A stretch of 64,000 nucleotides of DNA from an uncultured bacterium (lineage in GTDB: Bacteria > Bacillota > Clostridia > Christensenellales > Borkfalkiaceae). The stretch lies in the NCBI GenBank assembly GCA_949746255.1, contig CATKAP010000218.1:1-64000 (forward strand). Reading direction: 5' to 3'. Under the pieces are notes generated by a model. That model searched no databases. It was given only the letters and a program-made list of their open reading frames with translations, and was not told where the DNA came from. Positions 32,341-41,101 of the stretch are shown one piece after another (position 1 is the first letter of the stretch; every line of letters starts with the position of its first letter). The position numbers and the translations under genes were made by a program.

Positions 32341-33963
32341 ATGAATAAGCGTTTCTTATTGACAGGCGGATTACTCGCCGTAAGCGTTACGGCTTGCGCG
32401 TTCGCTTTGGCGGGTTGTAACGTGACGCCCGAAGAACAGGTGCCTGAAATTAAGGAAACCGTAAGATATTCCGAAAAAACCAATCCCTATGCCGAGGTTT
32501 CCTGGCAGGAAATCAAGGGTATAGATAATTGGTCGGATAAAATGCTGAACGCACCGGTTTATTACCAGTTTGAAGGTTCGTATTCGGAAGCGTATCAAGG
32601 CAACTACAGCCGTACATATATGTATATGAACTGCTATAAAGACGGTTCTATGCACGCAACTTACGGTAACAGTAATTATTACGGATATTGGACCAACGTT
32701 GACAATACCGGCAAAGAAAACTTAATACTTCACATTCTGCGCATTAACGACGGCGAATACAACAACGGCATATATAAATCGGTTTGCGAAGCGGTTTCCA
32801 GTGATTTTTATGAGTTTTCGGCTCCCGTATATATACTTGATAACGGCGGACGTACGGTATTTATAAACGGTTATCATTATTCGCCCGTCGAAAGCTTGAC
32901 AATTAGCAACGCGCCCGATAAATATATCGTAGGCGACGCATTTTCAACGGCGGGAATGGTAGTAACCGTAAACAGAGAGAACGGAAAGAGCATGGCGGTC
33001 GATAAGGATTCCTATAACCACGCCGACTGCCGAATTAAGTTCTCGGGTTTTGACAGCTCGGAAAAGGGCGAGGGAAAAGTAACAGTTAAATATATTAACA
33101 CCGAAGTAGAAGCGTCTTACTCTTACAGCGTAATGGGCGTTCAAAGCGTTGAATTCAACGTCGACGAAGCCGTAACGGAATATTATGTGGGAGATAAGTT
33201 CGACGCTTCGGGCGTTACGGTTACTGCAAAGAGAGACGACGACGGGGAGGTCGAGGTTCCTTACGGTCGTTGGAAAGTCGAAGGTTTCGATTCGTCCAGA
33301 TACACTAACGGTCAAACGCAGACTCTAACCATATCTTTCGCGGGATTTAAGTACGAATACGATATTACGGTATCGCCTTTGGATTTCGTGGGCGAAATCA
33401 ACGGTCAACAAGTTATCATTAAATATCTCAGCACCAAAACGTGCGGAATATACGGTTTGGAAGGCGCGCCTGAAACCGGCTGGAGATTCGGATACCAAAA
33501 CGTGCAATTAAATGATTATGGAATAGTAACTTTAACTTATACGAGCGATTCAAAGATGCCCGAAGAAGAGTGGAATGCGTTCCCCAAGAAGTTCAGCGTT
33601 AACTTGGATACCGGTACTTATAACGTGGCGCAAGTATACACTATACCTTGGGACGGCGATAACCGTGCGTTAAACGAGCCCATGCCCACTATCGACGGCG
33701 GAACGACTTACCGTGAAATATATATATTAGACGACAGTACGGCGATTATAACTTATAGATATTGGTACGATAATCACCGCGACACGTTTACCGTTACTTA
33801 TACTAAGGAAGGCAATTTAATTACGTTTACCGATTGTTTGAAGTATTCGCAGGAAGGTTCGGGCGCAAATTTCGGCTCGCTTACCAAACAGTGGAATTTA
33901 AATGACGACGACAACACGGCGTTGCGTTATTACGAGCCTGAGGAAGGAACCGAAGAAAATTAA
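32341..33963 (+). CDS. lipoprotein with two bacterial Ig-like domains, 540 aa
   Basis: The signal sequence ends in ALAGC, a lipobox. Residues ~190-340 contain two repeated units (APDKYIVGDAFSTAGMVVTV and EAVTEYYVGDKFDASGVTVT), each like a Big-3/4 Ig-like domain common in surface and sugar-binding proteins. The flanking regions are rich in Tyr and Asn and look beta-sheet based; the C-terminal part has a lipocalin-like strand pattern. It follows the GH3/membrane-protein pair by 10 bp and is probably co-transcribed, so it may bind the polysaccharide substrate at the cell surface. Confidence 0.8.
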   Translation: MNKRFLLTGGLLAVSVTACAFALAGCNVTPEEQVPEIKETVRYSEKTNPYAEVSWQEIKGIDNWSDKMLNAPVYYQFEGSYSEAYQGNYSRTYMYMNCYKDGSMHATYGNSNYYGYWTNVDNTGKENLILHILRINDGEYNNGIYKSVCEAVSSDFYEFSAPVYILDNGGRTVFINGYHYSPVESLTISNAPDKYIVGDAFSTAGMVVTVNRENGKSMAVDKDSYNHADCRIKFSGFDSSEKGEGKVTVKYINTEVEASYSYSVMGVQSVEFNVDEAVTEYYVGDKFDASGVTVTAKRDDDGEVEVPYGRWKVEGFDSSRYTNGQTQTLTISFAGFKYEYDITVSPLDFVGEINGQQVIIKYLSTKTCGIYGLEGAPETGWRFGYQNVQLNDYGIVTLTYTSDSKMPEEEWNAFPKKFSVNLDTGTYNVAQVYTIPWDGDNRALNEPMPTIDGGTTYREIYILDDSTAIITYRYWYDNHRDTFTVTYTKEGNLITFTDCLKYSQEGSGANFGSLTKQWNLNDDDNTALRYYEPEEGTEEN

Positions 33964-33990
33964 AACTCATCGTTTTTCTCCTATATTCTA

Positions 33991-34100
33991 CGGTATAAAA
34001 CTGCGCGAATCCAAACAAGATTCGCGCAGTGGGGGTACCGTAAAGAAAATTTAATACAAAACCGAACGGAGCGGAAAAGCCGTTTGCTTTTCGCTCCGTT
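33991..34100 (+). terminator. two hairpins after the GH3 operon
   Basis: The first is a 12-bp stem (34000-34011 with 34019-34030) with outer arms CGGTA/TACCG. The second (34065-34080 with 34086-34100) has about 15 bp and one bulged G. Neither has a perfect T tract, so termination strength is uncertain. Confidence 0.55.
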
Positions 34101-34137
34101 ACTGTATTTTGAAATATTTTAAGATAAGAGGTTTTAA

Positions 34138-35565
34138 ATGAGCAACCTACAGGTTTTTAATCCGTATTTGCCGAGTTGGGAATATATTCCGGACGGCGAA
34201 CCGCACGTGTTCGGCAACAGGGTTTATATTTACGGCAGTCACGATAAATATAACGGCAAAACTTTCTGTATGAACGATTATGTTTGCTGGTCCGCGCCCG
34301 TAGATAATTTAAAGGAATGGAAGTATGAGGGCGTTATTTGGAAAAAATCGGACGACCCTTCCAATATTAAAGGCGCGTTCAAAGAAATGTATGCACCAGA
34401 CGTAGTGCAGGGTAACGACGGAAAGTATTATCTATATTATTTTATGGGCAACCACGGTACTATCGGCGTTGCCGTATGCGATACTCCCGCGGGCAGATAT
34501 AAATATTTGGGGCGCGTGAAATATCCCGACGGAACGGTTCTCGGCAGAAAGAATGAAAAAGATTTGCACCAATTTGACCCCGGAGTATTCCGTGACGGCG
34601 ACGGAAAAATTTATTTATATACGGGTTTTTCACCTAAAAATCCGAATATATTTACACGGTTTAAACCTGTTAATATCAACGGGGCTATGGGTGCGGAGTT
34701 GGAAGACGATATGCTCACCGTTAAATTGCCGCTTGCGCGCATTGCAAAGTCGCAGCACTGTTCAAAGGGAACGGGTTACGAAGGACACGAGTTTTTCGAA
34801 GCAAGTTCTATGCGAAAGTTCAACGGCAAGTATTACTTTATTTATTCGTCGGTGAACGGGCACGAGCTGTGTTACGCCATGGGCGACAGCCCTTTGGGAG
34901 AGTTCCGATATAAGGGTACGCTCGTAAGTATAGGCGATCTGGGGCTTTCGGATAAGCCGTTGAATTATCTGGGCAACACGCACGGCAGCGTGGAATATAT
35001 AAACGGAAAGTATTACGTTTTTTATCACCGCCAGACCAACCGCCATTGCTATTCAAGGCAGGCGTGCGCGGAAGAAATTAAAATGAATGCGGACGGAACT
35101 TTCACGCAGGCGGAAATTACGAGTTGCGGACTGAACGGCGCGCCTTTAAAAGCCGAAGGCAGTTACGAAGCGAGAATCGCGTGCAATCTGTTTTCAAAAA
35201 AAGGCGTGAAGTTTTACACTTTCAAATCGCCGAAAGGTTGTCACCCTTATTTTACACAGAGCGGAGAAGACAGAGAATGCGATCCCGACCAGTATATAGC
35301 TAATTTCTGCGACGGTGCAACGGCGGGATTCAAATATTTCGAGTTTGACGGGGCAAATGAAATCAGCGTGGTAATTCGCGGCAATGCCAACGGTATAATA
35401 ACCGTTTCGGACGGTACGGAAACAGTTGCAAAAATACCTGTTAAACCTTGTAAGGCGCGCACGGCGTATAGGGCTGAACTTAATATCAAAAAGGGAGTAA
35501 AGCCTTTGTATTTCACATTTTACGGAAAGGGTAAGTGCGATTTTTGCGCTATTTCTTTCAAATAA
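34138..35565 (+). CDS. GH43-like glycoside hydrolase, 475 aa
   Basis: A five-bladed beta-propeller enzyme likely to release arabinose or xylose from plant polysaccharide. The three acidic catalytic positions appear to be the Asp in PDGEPHVFG, the Asp in MYAPDVVQG, and the Glu in HEFFEASSMRKF. Residues ~350-475 look like a C-terminal CBM6-type beta-sandwich. There is no signal peptide, so it should act in the cytoplasm on imported oligosaccharides. It has AAGAGG upstream and stands alone downstream of the AraC-controlled operon. Confidence 0.88.
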   Translation: MSNLQVFNPYLPSWEYIPDGEPHVFGNRVYIYGSHDKYNGKTFCMNDYVCWSAPVDNLKEWKYEGVIWKKSDDPSNIKGAFKEMYAPDVVQGNDGKYYLYYFMGNHGTIGVAVCDTPAGRYKYLGRVKYPDGTVLGRKNEKDLHQFDPGVFRDGDGKIYLYTGFSPKNPNIFTRFKPVNINGAMGAELEDDMLTVKLPLARIAKSQHCSKGTGYEGHEFFEASSMRKFNGKYYFIYSSVNGHELCYAMGDSPLGEFRYKGTLVSIGDLGLSDKPLNYLGNTHGSVEYINGKYYVFYHRQTNRHCYSRQACAEEIKMNADGTFTQAEITSCGLNGAPLKAEGSYEARIACNLFSKKGVKFYTFKSPKGCHPYFTQSGEDRECDPDQYIANFCDGATAGFKYFEFDGANEISVVIRGNANGIITVSDGTETVAKIPVKPCKARTAYRAELNIKKGVKPLYFTFYGKGKCDFCAISFK

Positions 35566-35581
35566 TTTAGATAGAGTTTTT

Positions 35582-35623
35582 AATACCCCCTTTGCGGATT
35601 TTACCGCATAGGGGGTATTTTAT
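35582..35623. terminator. bidirectional terminator after the GH43 gene
   Basis: AATACCCCC...GCGG (from 35582) pairs with CCGC...GGGGGTATT (to 35619), flanked by A/T runs on both strands, and can also serve the minus-strand GtrA-like gene. Confidence 0.85.
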
Positions 35624-35657
35624 ATAGGCTATATATGGCGGGATAACAGGATAAATT

Positions 35658-36209
35658 TTATTTCTTTTTAAATAAATTCAATAATTTATCGGTTGCATTT
35701 TTGTTAAATACTACGAATTTATCCCACAAAAATTCTGTTACGAAATTTATAATCAGTGAAAGAGCGGTAACTAAAATGCCCCAGTCGTTGCCCCAGACCG
35801 CAACGAGAGCGTCTCCGCCGAATGCGAGCGGCACAACGATTATACAGTTATAAACTATAACTAACGCCATTGCGAGCGGCACGTTGTTAGCCGCTTTAAA
35901 CGTGAATTTACGGTTGAAAGTAAAGTTCCATATTACGGAAAGTGCAAGACCGATTACGTAAGCAAGCCAATAATAATCTAACAGCCAGCCCGTCCACTGA
36001 TGTAATGCTGTGGTGGAAACAACCTGTATTACAGCGGCGGAAACGGAAAACGCCGTGAATTTAAGAAGTTGTATAAACTGTTGTTTACCGCTCATTTTTT
36101 GCGGTTGTCCGGCGTTTTTTTCCGTAGTAACTTCGCAAGGCGGCACGTGATTTTCGTTATTCTGTTGCAAGCCGTTATTTGAAGAATTTATATTTTTCAT
36201 GTCTTCCAT
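35658..36209 (-). CDS. GtrA-like membrane protein, 183 aa
   Basis: Four membrane helices of the GtrA family (PF04138), with the conserved stretch SVIWNFTFNRKFTFKAA. GtrA proteins act in translocating lipid-linked sugars for wall or O-antigen glycosylation. A ~45-residue Asn/Gln-rich N-terminal tail precedes the helices. I chose the ATG at 36209 because a promoter (TTGCGA, 17 nt, TG-A-TAAAAT) ends 7 nt before it, making a leaderless mRNA likely; an alternative ATG is at 36200. It lies between a terminator and the DUF11 cassette on the opposite strand. Confidence 0.85.
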   Translation of the reverse strand: MEDMKNINSSNNGLQQNNENHVPPCEVTTEKNAGQPQKMSGKQQFIQLLKFTAFSVSAAVIQVVSTTALHQWTGWLLDYYWLAYVIGLALSVIWNFTFNRKFTFKAANNVPLAMALVIVYNCIIVVPLAFGGDALVAVWGNDWGILVTALSLIINFVTEFLWDKFVVFNKNATDKLLNLFKKK

Positions 36210-36216
36210 AACATTT

Positions 36217-36245
36217 ATTTTATCATAAAATAATTTTTCTCGCAA
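36217..36245 (-). promoter_or_regulatory. leaderless promoter of the GtrA-like gene
   Basis: On the minus strand TTGCGA (36240-36245) and the extended -10 TGA-TAAAAT (36217-36222) with a 17-nt spacer. The ATG at 36209 lies 7 nt downstream. Confidence 0.65.
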
Positions 36246-36319
36246 GCGTGAAAAACGTAAAACTCTTTTTTATAAAATTTTAAATCTTTGTAAAAAAGCG
36301 ACGGGCATATTTCATTGTG

Positions 36320-36347
36320 ACATTTATATAAAAATTATCATATTATA
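36320..36347 (+). promoter_or_regulatory. possible sigma-K-type promoter of the DUF11 cassette
   Basis: ACA (36320-36322), then 16 nt, then CATATTATA (36339-36347), matching the late-sporulation sigma-K pattern (AC, N16, CATAnnnTA). A direct repeat ACATATTCA lies further downstream. The region is AT-rich, so chance is not excluded. Confidence 0.4.
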
Positions 36348-36499
36348 AACTAGGCTGTAATTGCTTTTTTAAGCCTGTGACAATTAAATAATTAACCACA
36401 TATTCAACGATTTTTATACTACATATTCAGCTCTTTTAACAGGGGGTGTTTTATGTAGTATTTTTTATTGCGAAAAATTTATTTGGGAGTATAAAATTA

Positions 36500-37273
36500 A
36501 TGATTATACAAAATCAATCAAACGTTACTTATAATGCAGTGCCGCCCAACGAACCGGGAATCCCGGGCGGTCTTGCGAGCAACACCGTGAACACGGAGGT
36601 TTTAACTTACTCTATATCAAAAGTAATCAGTTCCGATAAAACTTTGTTAAAAGAGGGTGAAACCGCCCGCAATACGGTTACTATCACAAACAATTCCACA
36701 ACAAAATTAACCCATACTTTTATTTCCAACCATACGCCCAATGGCGCAAGTTATGTCGCTGGAAGCGTCAAAGTAAACGGGGTTTCACAACCGGCTTACA
36801 ATATTATTAACGGATTTTTTCTTCCCGATTTAAATCCCGGCGAATCTGTTACGGTCGAATACGATATAAAAATAGACTCCCCGGCGACGGTAACGCCCGT
36901 AATTGATACTTCAGAGTTCCAGTATTCGGTAACGGACCCTGTAAGAGGCGTGGTAAGTTTTGCCGAATATACCAATCCCGTTTCATTAAACGTTATATCC
37001 GCTAAACTCAAAGTTGTAAAAAGCGTTGATAAAGCTTTTGCTGTCAAAGGAGAAACTTTAACTTATACCGTAACTATGACCAACGAAGGCAATATCGATA
37101 TAAACGATATTTATTTTACCGATAATATTCCTCAGGGAACCACCTTTGTGGAGAAATCTGTATTGATCAACAGCTTCAGTTTTCCCGCATATCGACCCGA
37201 TATCGGTTACAGCGTGGCCAACTTAAATCCTAACGACAGCGCGACCACAAGTTTCCAAGTAACGGTAGATTAG
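36500..37273 (+). CDS. DUF11 repeat protein, 257 aa
   Basis: Two DUF11-type Ig-like beta domains, marked by VRNTVTITNN-like and LTYTVTMTNEGNIDINDIYF segments, each followed by GTTFV or GASYV and NPGES/NPNDS. No signal peptide, so secretion by the usual route is not indicated. The ATG at 36500 follows GGGAG; the longer open frame upstream is hydrophobic and lacks a ribosome binding site. The next gene is a close paralogue 14 bp away. DUF11 domains form surface fibres in many bacteria; a spore-surface role is a guess from the possible sigma-K promoter. Confidence 0.85.
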   Translation: MIIQNQSNVTYNAVPPNEPGIPGGLASNTVNTEVLTYSISKVISSDKTLLKEGETARNTVTITNNSTTKLTHTFISNHTPNGASYVAGSVKVNGVSQPAYNIINGFFLPDLNPGESVTVEYDIKIDSPATVTPVIDTSEFQYSVTDPVRGVVSFAEYTNPVSLNVISAKLKVVKSVDKAFAVKGETLTYTVTMTNEGNIDINDIYFTDNIPQGTTFVEKSVLINSFSFPAYRPDIGYSVANLNPNDSATTSFQVTVD

Positions 37274-37287
37274 TAACGGAGTAAGCT

Positions 37288-38046
37288 ATGATAATTCCAA
37301 ACAAACTGAATATAACTTATAAAGTTGTTACGCCCCGCGGAGAATCGTATCTCGGAAATACTGAAAGCAACGTTGTTAATACGGAAATTTTATCTTATTC
37401 CGTATCAAAAGCAATCGTTTCGGATAAAACGTGCGTTAAGGAAGGGGGGACGGTTCGCAATACCGTGACAATAACAAATAATTCGGCAACAAAATTATTA
37501 AACAATTTTTTTACGGTTTCGGAACCTGACGGCGCAAGCTATATTGCCGGAAGCGTTAAAATAAACGGAGTTAAGCAACCCTCTTACGGTCCGATAACGG
37601 GGTTTCCTCTTCCCGAATTAAATCCCGGCGAGTCGGTTGTAATCGAGTTTGATTTAAAAGCGGATAGACCCGTAACTTACTTCGGGACTCTTAAGTATAC
37701 GGTAAACGACGCGGTAAGAGGCAATGTAAATTACTCCGAAAATACGAACACTCTTTCCGTAGAGGTTGTTTCAAACAAAATAAGCGTAATTAAAAGAGTT
37801 GATAAAGCTTTTGCCGTGAAAGGGGAAAAACTGCGGTATACGGTTATAATTGCCAATAACGGCAATACAGCGAAAACGGATATTATGTTTAAAGACGCGA
37901 TTCCTGCCGGAACGACATTTGTTTCAAACAGCGTTAAATTGAACGGCGCAAGTTTTTCCGCATATAATCCCGAAGACGGTTTTGCAATACCGGGTTTGGC
38001 ACCCGGCGAAGTTCTTACTGTTGAATTCGACGTAAAGGTGAATTAA
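37288..38046 (+). CDS. DUF11 repeat protein, paralogue of the upstream gene, 252 aa
   Basis: Closely related to the preceding protein along its whole length (MIIPNKLNITYKV start; VKEGGTVRNTVTITNNSATK; DKAFAVKGEKLRYTVIIANN), so the two genes arose by duplication. Two DUF11 domains, no signal peptide, no membrane helix. The start has AACGGAG upstream. It lies between its paralogue (14-bp gap) and the Cys-rich gene (1-bp gap), making a tight three-gene cassette. Confidence 0.85.
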   Translation: MIIPNKLNITYKVVTPRGESYLGNTESNVVNTEILSYSVSKAIVSDKTCVKEGGTVRNTVTITNNSATKLLNNFFTVSEPDGASYIAGSVKINGVKQPSYGPITGFPLPELNPGESVVIEFDLKADRPVTYFGTLKYTVNDAVRGNVNYSENTNTLSVEVVSNKISVIKRVDKAFAVKGEKLRYTVIIANNGNTAKTDIMFKDAIPAGTTFVSNSVKLNGASFSAYNPEDGFAIPGLAPGEVLTVEFDVKVN

Positions 38047-38047
38047 A

Positions 38048-38287
38048 ATGAGAATAATATCAAATATTTCAAGCATAATCGATAATTCCGGAACGGAGCC
38101 GATTATAATTTCAAGCAATATGGTTAAAACTATTGTGCGAACACAGTCCGAAAACGGCGTCAGAATATTTTATAACGACATACGAGTCGGTTATAATCAA
38201 TACGTAACGGGCAGCGGCTATTATTCTTACAGCTATAATAATTGTTGCCGTTGCTGTTGTGATTGCTGTCAGGATTTTTATTGCTAA
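38048..38287 (+). CDS. small Cys-rich-tail protein of the DUF11 cassette, 79 aa
   Basis: Residues 1-60 are a polar, beta-prone sequence with Asn, Ser and Tyr. The last 14 residues hold eight cysteines (CCRCCCDCCQDFYC). The gene starts 1 bp after the DUF11 stop and is followed by a strong terminator, so it completes the cassette. Such tails suggest disulfide cross-linking, as in spore coat or exosporium proteins, or metal binding. I know of no named family, so no function is assigned. Confidence 0.75.
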   Translation: MRIISNISSIIDNSGTEPIIISSNMVKTIVRTQSENGVRIFYNDIRVGYNQYVTGSGYYSYSYNNCCRCCCDCCQDFYC

Positions 38288-38312
38288 ACCGAATATTTAC
38301 CGTAATGAAAAC

Positions 38313-38346
38313 AAGCCCCGCTTTAAGGCGGGGCTTTAAATTTTTC
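38313..38346 (+). terminator. terminator of the DUF11/Cys-rich cassette
   Basis: AAGCCCCGC (38313-38321) pairs with GCGGGGCTT (38328-38336), followed by TAAATTTTT. Confidence 0.9.
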
Positions 38347-38688
38347 TATTATTTAACTTTAATGTCCTGCGCAATTTTCGCCGTTAATTAAAACCGGGAA
38401 ACAGAATAAAAATAAGCGTTTTAAAAGTTTCGGCAAAAACCGCGGTAAAGCGCGTTGACAAAATTTCGTATACAGCTTAAAGCTTTTGGCAATTATTCTG
38501 TAAGTCGCTTTTTATTTGCGCAATATTTTTTTAAAATTATTGCAACTAAAAATTTTTTTTAGCAGTTTATGCCATTTAATTGCCGTTTTATGCAAAAACC
38601 CTTTACAAATATGAAAAAATTTATTATAATTTGTTAGAAAATTATAATCGTTATAAATTTAGCGATTTAGAAGGAATCAGGTGGAATA
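38347..38688 (+). other. intergenic region with GH3 promoter
   Basis: A ~340-nt AT-rich stretch without a gene. It holds the promoter of the cytoplasmic GH3 gene at 38602-38630 and several TTTATGC-like repeats upstream that could be regulator sites. I see no RNA gene or conserved open frame. Confidence 0.6.
38602..38630 (+). promoter_or_regulatory. promoter of the cytoplasmic GH3 operon
   Basis: TTTACA (38602-38607) and TATAAT (38625-38630) with a 17-nt spacer, 58 nt before the ATG, which is preceded by AAGGAATCAGGTGG. Confidence 0.8.
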
Positions 38689-41100
38689 ATGGATATTAAA
38701 AAAGTAATTTCCGAATTGACGTTGCGCCAGAAAGCCGAACTCTTAACGGGTAAAGACTTCTGGCAAACAAAGGATTTTCCCGAATTGGGCATCCCGTCGT
38801 TATTCCTTGCGGACGGTCCTCACGGATTGCGCAAGCAAATAGCCGCGGCGGATCATTTGGGCTTTAATCCCAGTTTAAACGCAACGTGTTTTCCGACGGC
38901 TGCCGCCATGGCGAACAGTTGGAACGAGGAGTTGGGCGAAGAAATGGGCGCGGCTTTGGGCATAGAAGCGGCTTCGATGAGCGTAAACGTCCTTTTGGGC
39001 CCGGGAACCTGTATGAAAAGAAACCCGCGTTGCGGAAGAAACTTCGAGTATTTTTCCGAGGACCCTTATCTTGCGGGTAAAATGGCCGCCTCTTATATTA
39101 GAGGCATTCAGACTGCGGGAACCTCGGCTTGCGTAAAACACTTTGCGGGAAACAACCAGGAAGAGCGCCGTATGGCTTCCGATTCGGTTATGGACGAAAG
39201 AACGCTGAGAGAAATTTATCTTACCGCTTTCGAAATTGCCGTCACAGAGGGAAAAACTCAATGCATTATGTCCTCCTACAACAAGGTTAACGGCGTGTAT
39301 GCAAACGAAAACATGCATCTGATGCGTGAAATTTTGCGCGACGAGTGGGGCTTCGAAGGAGTGGTTGTAACCGACTGGGCCGGATGTAACAGCAGAGTGG
39401 AGGGCGTAATCGCCGGCAACGAGCTTGAAATGCCCGCATGCAAGTACGGAATAGACGACGTTGTTAAAGCCGTTGAGGACGGCACTCTCGATATCAAATA
39501 CGTTGACGAGTGCCTCGAACGTTTCTTTAAACTTATAGAACAGACTACAGCGGGAGAAAAGAATCAGCCGTTCGATATGAAAGCTCATCATAAGCTTGCA
39601 AAGAGATGTGCTGACGAAAGCGTTGTTCTTCTCAAAAACAACGGAATTTTACCTCTTGCGGAAAAGACTAAGATTGCGGTAATAGGCGACTTTGCAAAGG
39701 AACCCCGTTATCAGGGCGCAGGTTCGTCCGTAGTTAATCCTACGCGATTGGATACCGTTATGGGCAATATCGGCGGTTACGGATTCGAAGTTGCGGGTTA
39801 TGCGCAGGGTTTCCACCGCTACGGTAAAAAGAAGAACGGTCTTATTAAAAAGGCTGTAAAGCTTGCTAAAAAAGCCGACGTTGCACTTTTGTTCCTCGGT
39901 TTGGACGAGGCGAGCGAGGCGGAAGGACTTGACAGAGAGCACATTCATATCCCTGCAAATCAGATAGCGTTATATAAAGCCGTAAAGGCGACGGGTAAAA
40001 AAGTAGTCGTAGTGCTTTCCTGCGGAAGTTCGGTCGTTTTGAATTGGGCGCGCGATTGCGATGCGTTGGTTTACGCTTGTCTTACCGGTCAGGCGGGCGC
40101 GGGCGCAGTGCTCGATATAATAAGCGGAAAAGTAAATCCTTCGGGCAAGCTTGCGGAAACATTCCCCGTCAAATACGAGGATTGCTCTTCGGCTAAATGG
40201 TTCCCCGGCAAAAAACTTACGGCGGAATATCGCGAAGGGCTGTTTATCGGTTACAGGTATTTCGATACCGCGGGTGTAAAAACGGAATTCCCCTTCGGTT
40301 TCGGTCTTTCGTATACTACTTTCGAATATTCCGATATAGTTGCAGACGAAAACGGCGTAACTTTCAATATCAGGAATACGGGCGAAAAAGACGGCGCGGA
40401 AACGGTTCAGCTTTACGTCGGCAAAAAGGACGGTAAAGTATTCCGTCCCGCAAAGGAATTGAAGGGCTTTAAAAAGGCGTTTGTAAAAGCCGGCGAAAGC
40501 GTTTCCGTTAATATTCCTTTCGACGATAAAACTTTCCGTTATTTCAACGTTAAGACTAATAAATGGGAAGTTGAAGGCGGAGAATATCAGCTATATATCG
40601 GCGCAAGTTCGGAAGATATCCGTTTGGAAGCCGCCGTTGAAAGAGAGGGAACAACCGAAGTTATGCCTTATAACCCCGAAGAACTTCCTTCTTACTACAG
40701 CGGTAAGGTCGCTAACGTGGGCGACGCTGAGTTCAGAACGCTTATCGGCAGAGAAATTCCCGAAGCGAATTACGATTTCTACAAGAAAAAGAGAATGGTC
40801 ATTCATGAAAATTGTACGGTCGACGATTTGCGCTATTCCAAGCGTTGGGTGGGCAGAGCGTTCTCCGGCGCTATTCGGTTCGCAATAGGTTTCTGCGCCG
40901 CGTTCGGAATGAGAAACGCCGCAAACACGCTTACAATGGGAGTAAAACATCAGCCTATACGCGGAATGGCTAAATTCGGCGGCATGAGCCGCAGACAGAT
41001 GGAAGCTATGCTTATGATGTTCAACGGACATTTATTTAAAGGTATAGGTCGGTTTTTAAGTAAAGAAAAAAAGCAAAAAAATAAAAAGGAAGTAAAATAA
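38689..41100 (+). CDS. GH3 beta-glucosidase-type enzyme with C-terminal extension, 803 aa
   Basis: A canonical-order GH3: TIM-barrel domain (~1-300) with KHFAGNNQEERR and nucleophile D229 in VVVTDWAGC, then the (alpha/beta)6 domain with VLLKNNGILPL and QGAGSSVVNP, then an Fn3-like domain to ~650. The final ~150 residues are a basic extension (FYKKKRMVIHENCTVDDL and a Met-rich helix) not part of classical GH3. No signal peptide, so it cleaves imported glucosides or xylosides in the cytoplasm. The membrane-protein gene that follows starts 1 bp after the stop. Confidence 0.94.
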   Translation: MDIKKVISELTLRQKAELLTGKDFWQTKDFPELGIPSLFLADGPHGLRKQIAAADHLGFNPSLNATCFPTAAAMANSWNEELGEEMGAALGIEAASMSVNVLLGPGTCMKRNPRCGRNFEYFSEDPYLAGKMAASYIRGIQTAGTSACVKHFAGNNQEERRMASDSVMDERTLREIYLTAFEIAVTEGKTQCIMSSYNKVNGVYANENMHLMREILRDEWGFEGVVVTDWAGCNSRVEGVIAGNELEMPACKYGIDDVVKAVEDGTLDIKYVDECLERFFKLIEQTTAGEKNQPFDMKAHHKLAKRCADESVVLLKNNGILPLAEKTKIAVIGDFAKEPRYQGAGSSVVNPTRLDTVMGNIGGYGFEVAGYAQGFHRYGKKKNGLIKKAVKLAKKADVALLFLGLDEASEAEGLDREHIHIPANQIALYKAVKATGKKVVVVLSCGSSVVLNWARDCDALVYACLTGQAGAGAVLDIISGKVNPSGKLAETFPVKYEDCSSAKWFPGKKLTAEYREGLFIGYRYFDTAGVKTEFPFGFGLSYTTFEYSDIVADENGVTFNIRNTGEKDGAETVQLYVGKKDGKVFRPAKELKGFKKAFVKAGESVSVNIPFDDKTFRYFNVKTNKWEVEGGEYQLYIGASSEDIRLEAAVEREGTTEVMPYNPEELPSYYSGKVANVGDAEFRTLIGREIPEANYDFYKKKRMVIHENCTVDDLRYSKRWVGRAFSGAIRFAIGFCAAFGMRNAANTLTMGVKHQPIRGMAKFGGMSRRQMEAMLMMFNGHLFKGIGRFLSKEKKQKNKKEVK

Positions 41101-41101
41101 A

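Noticed and set aside
36446-36499. Upstream extension of the first DUF11 protein as a signal peptide
   Set aside because: The hydrophobic stretch has no ribosome binding site, while the ATG at 36500 has GGGAG and matches the start of the paralogue.
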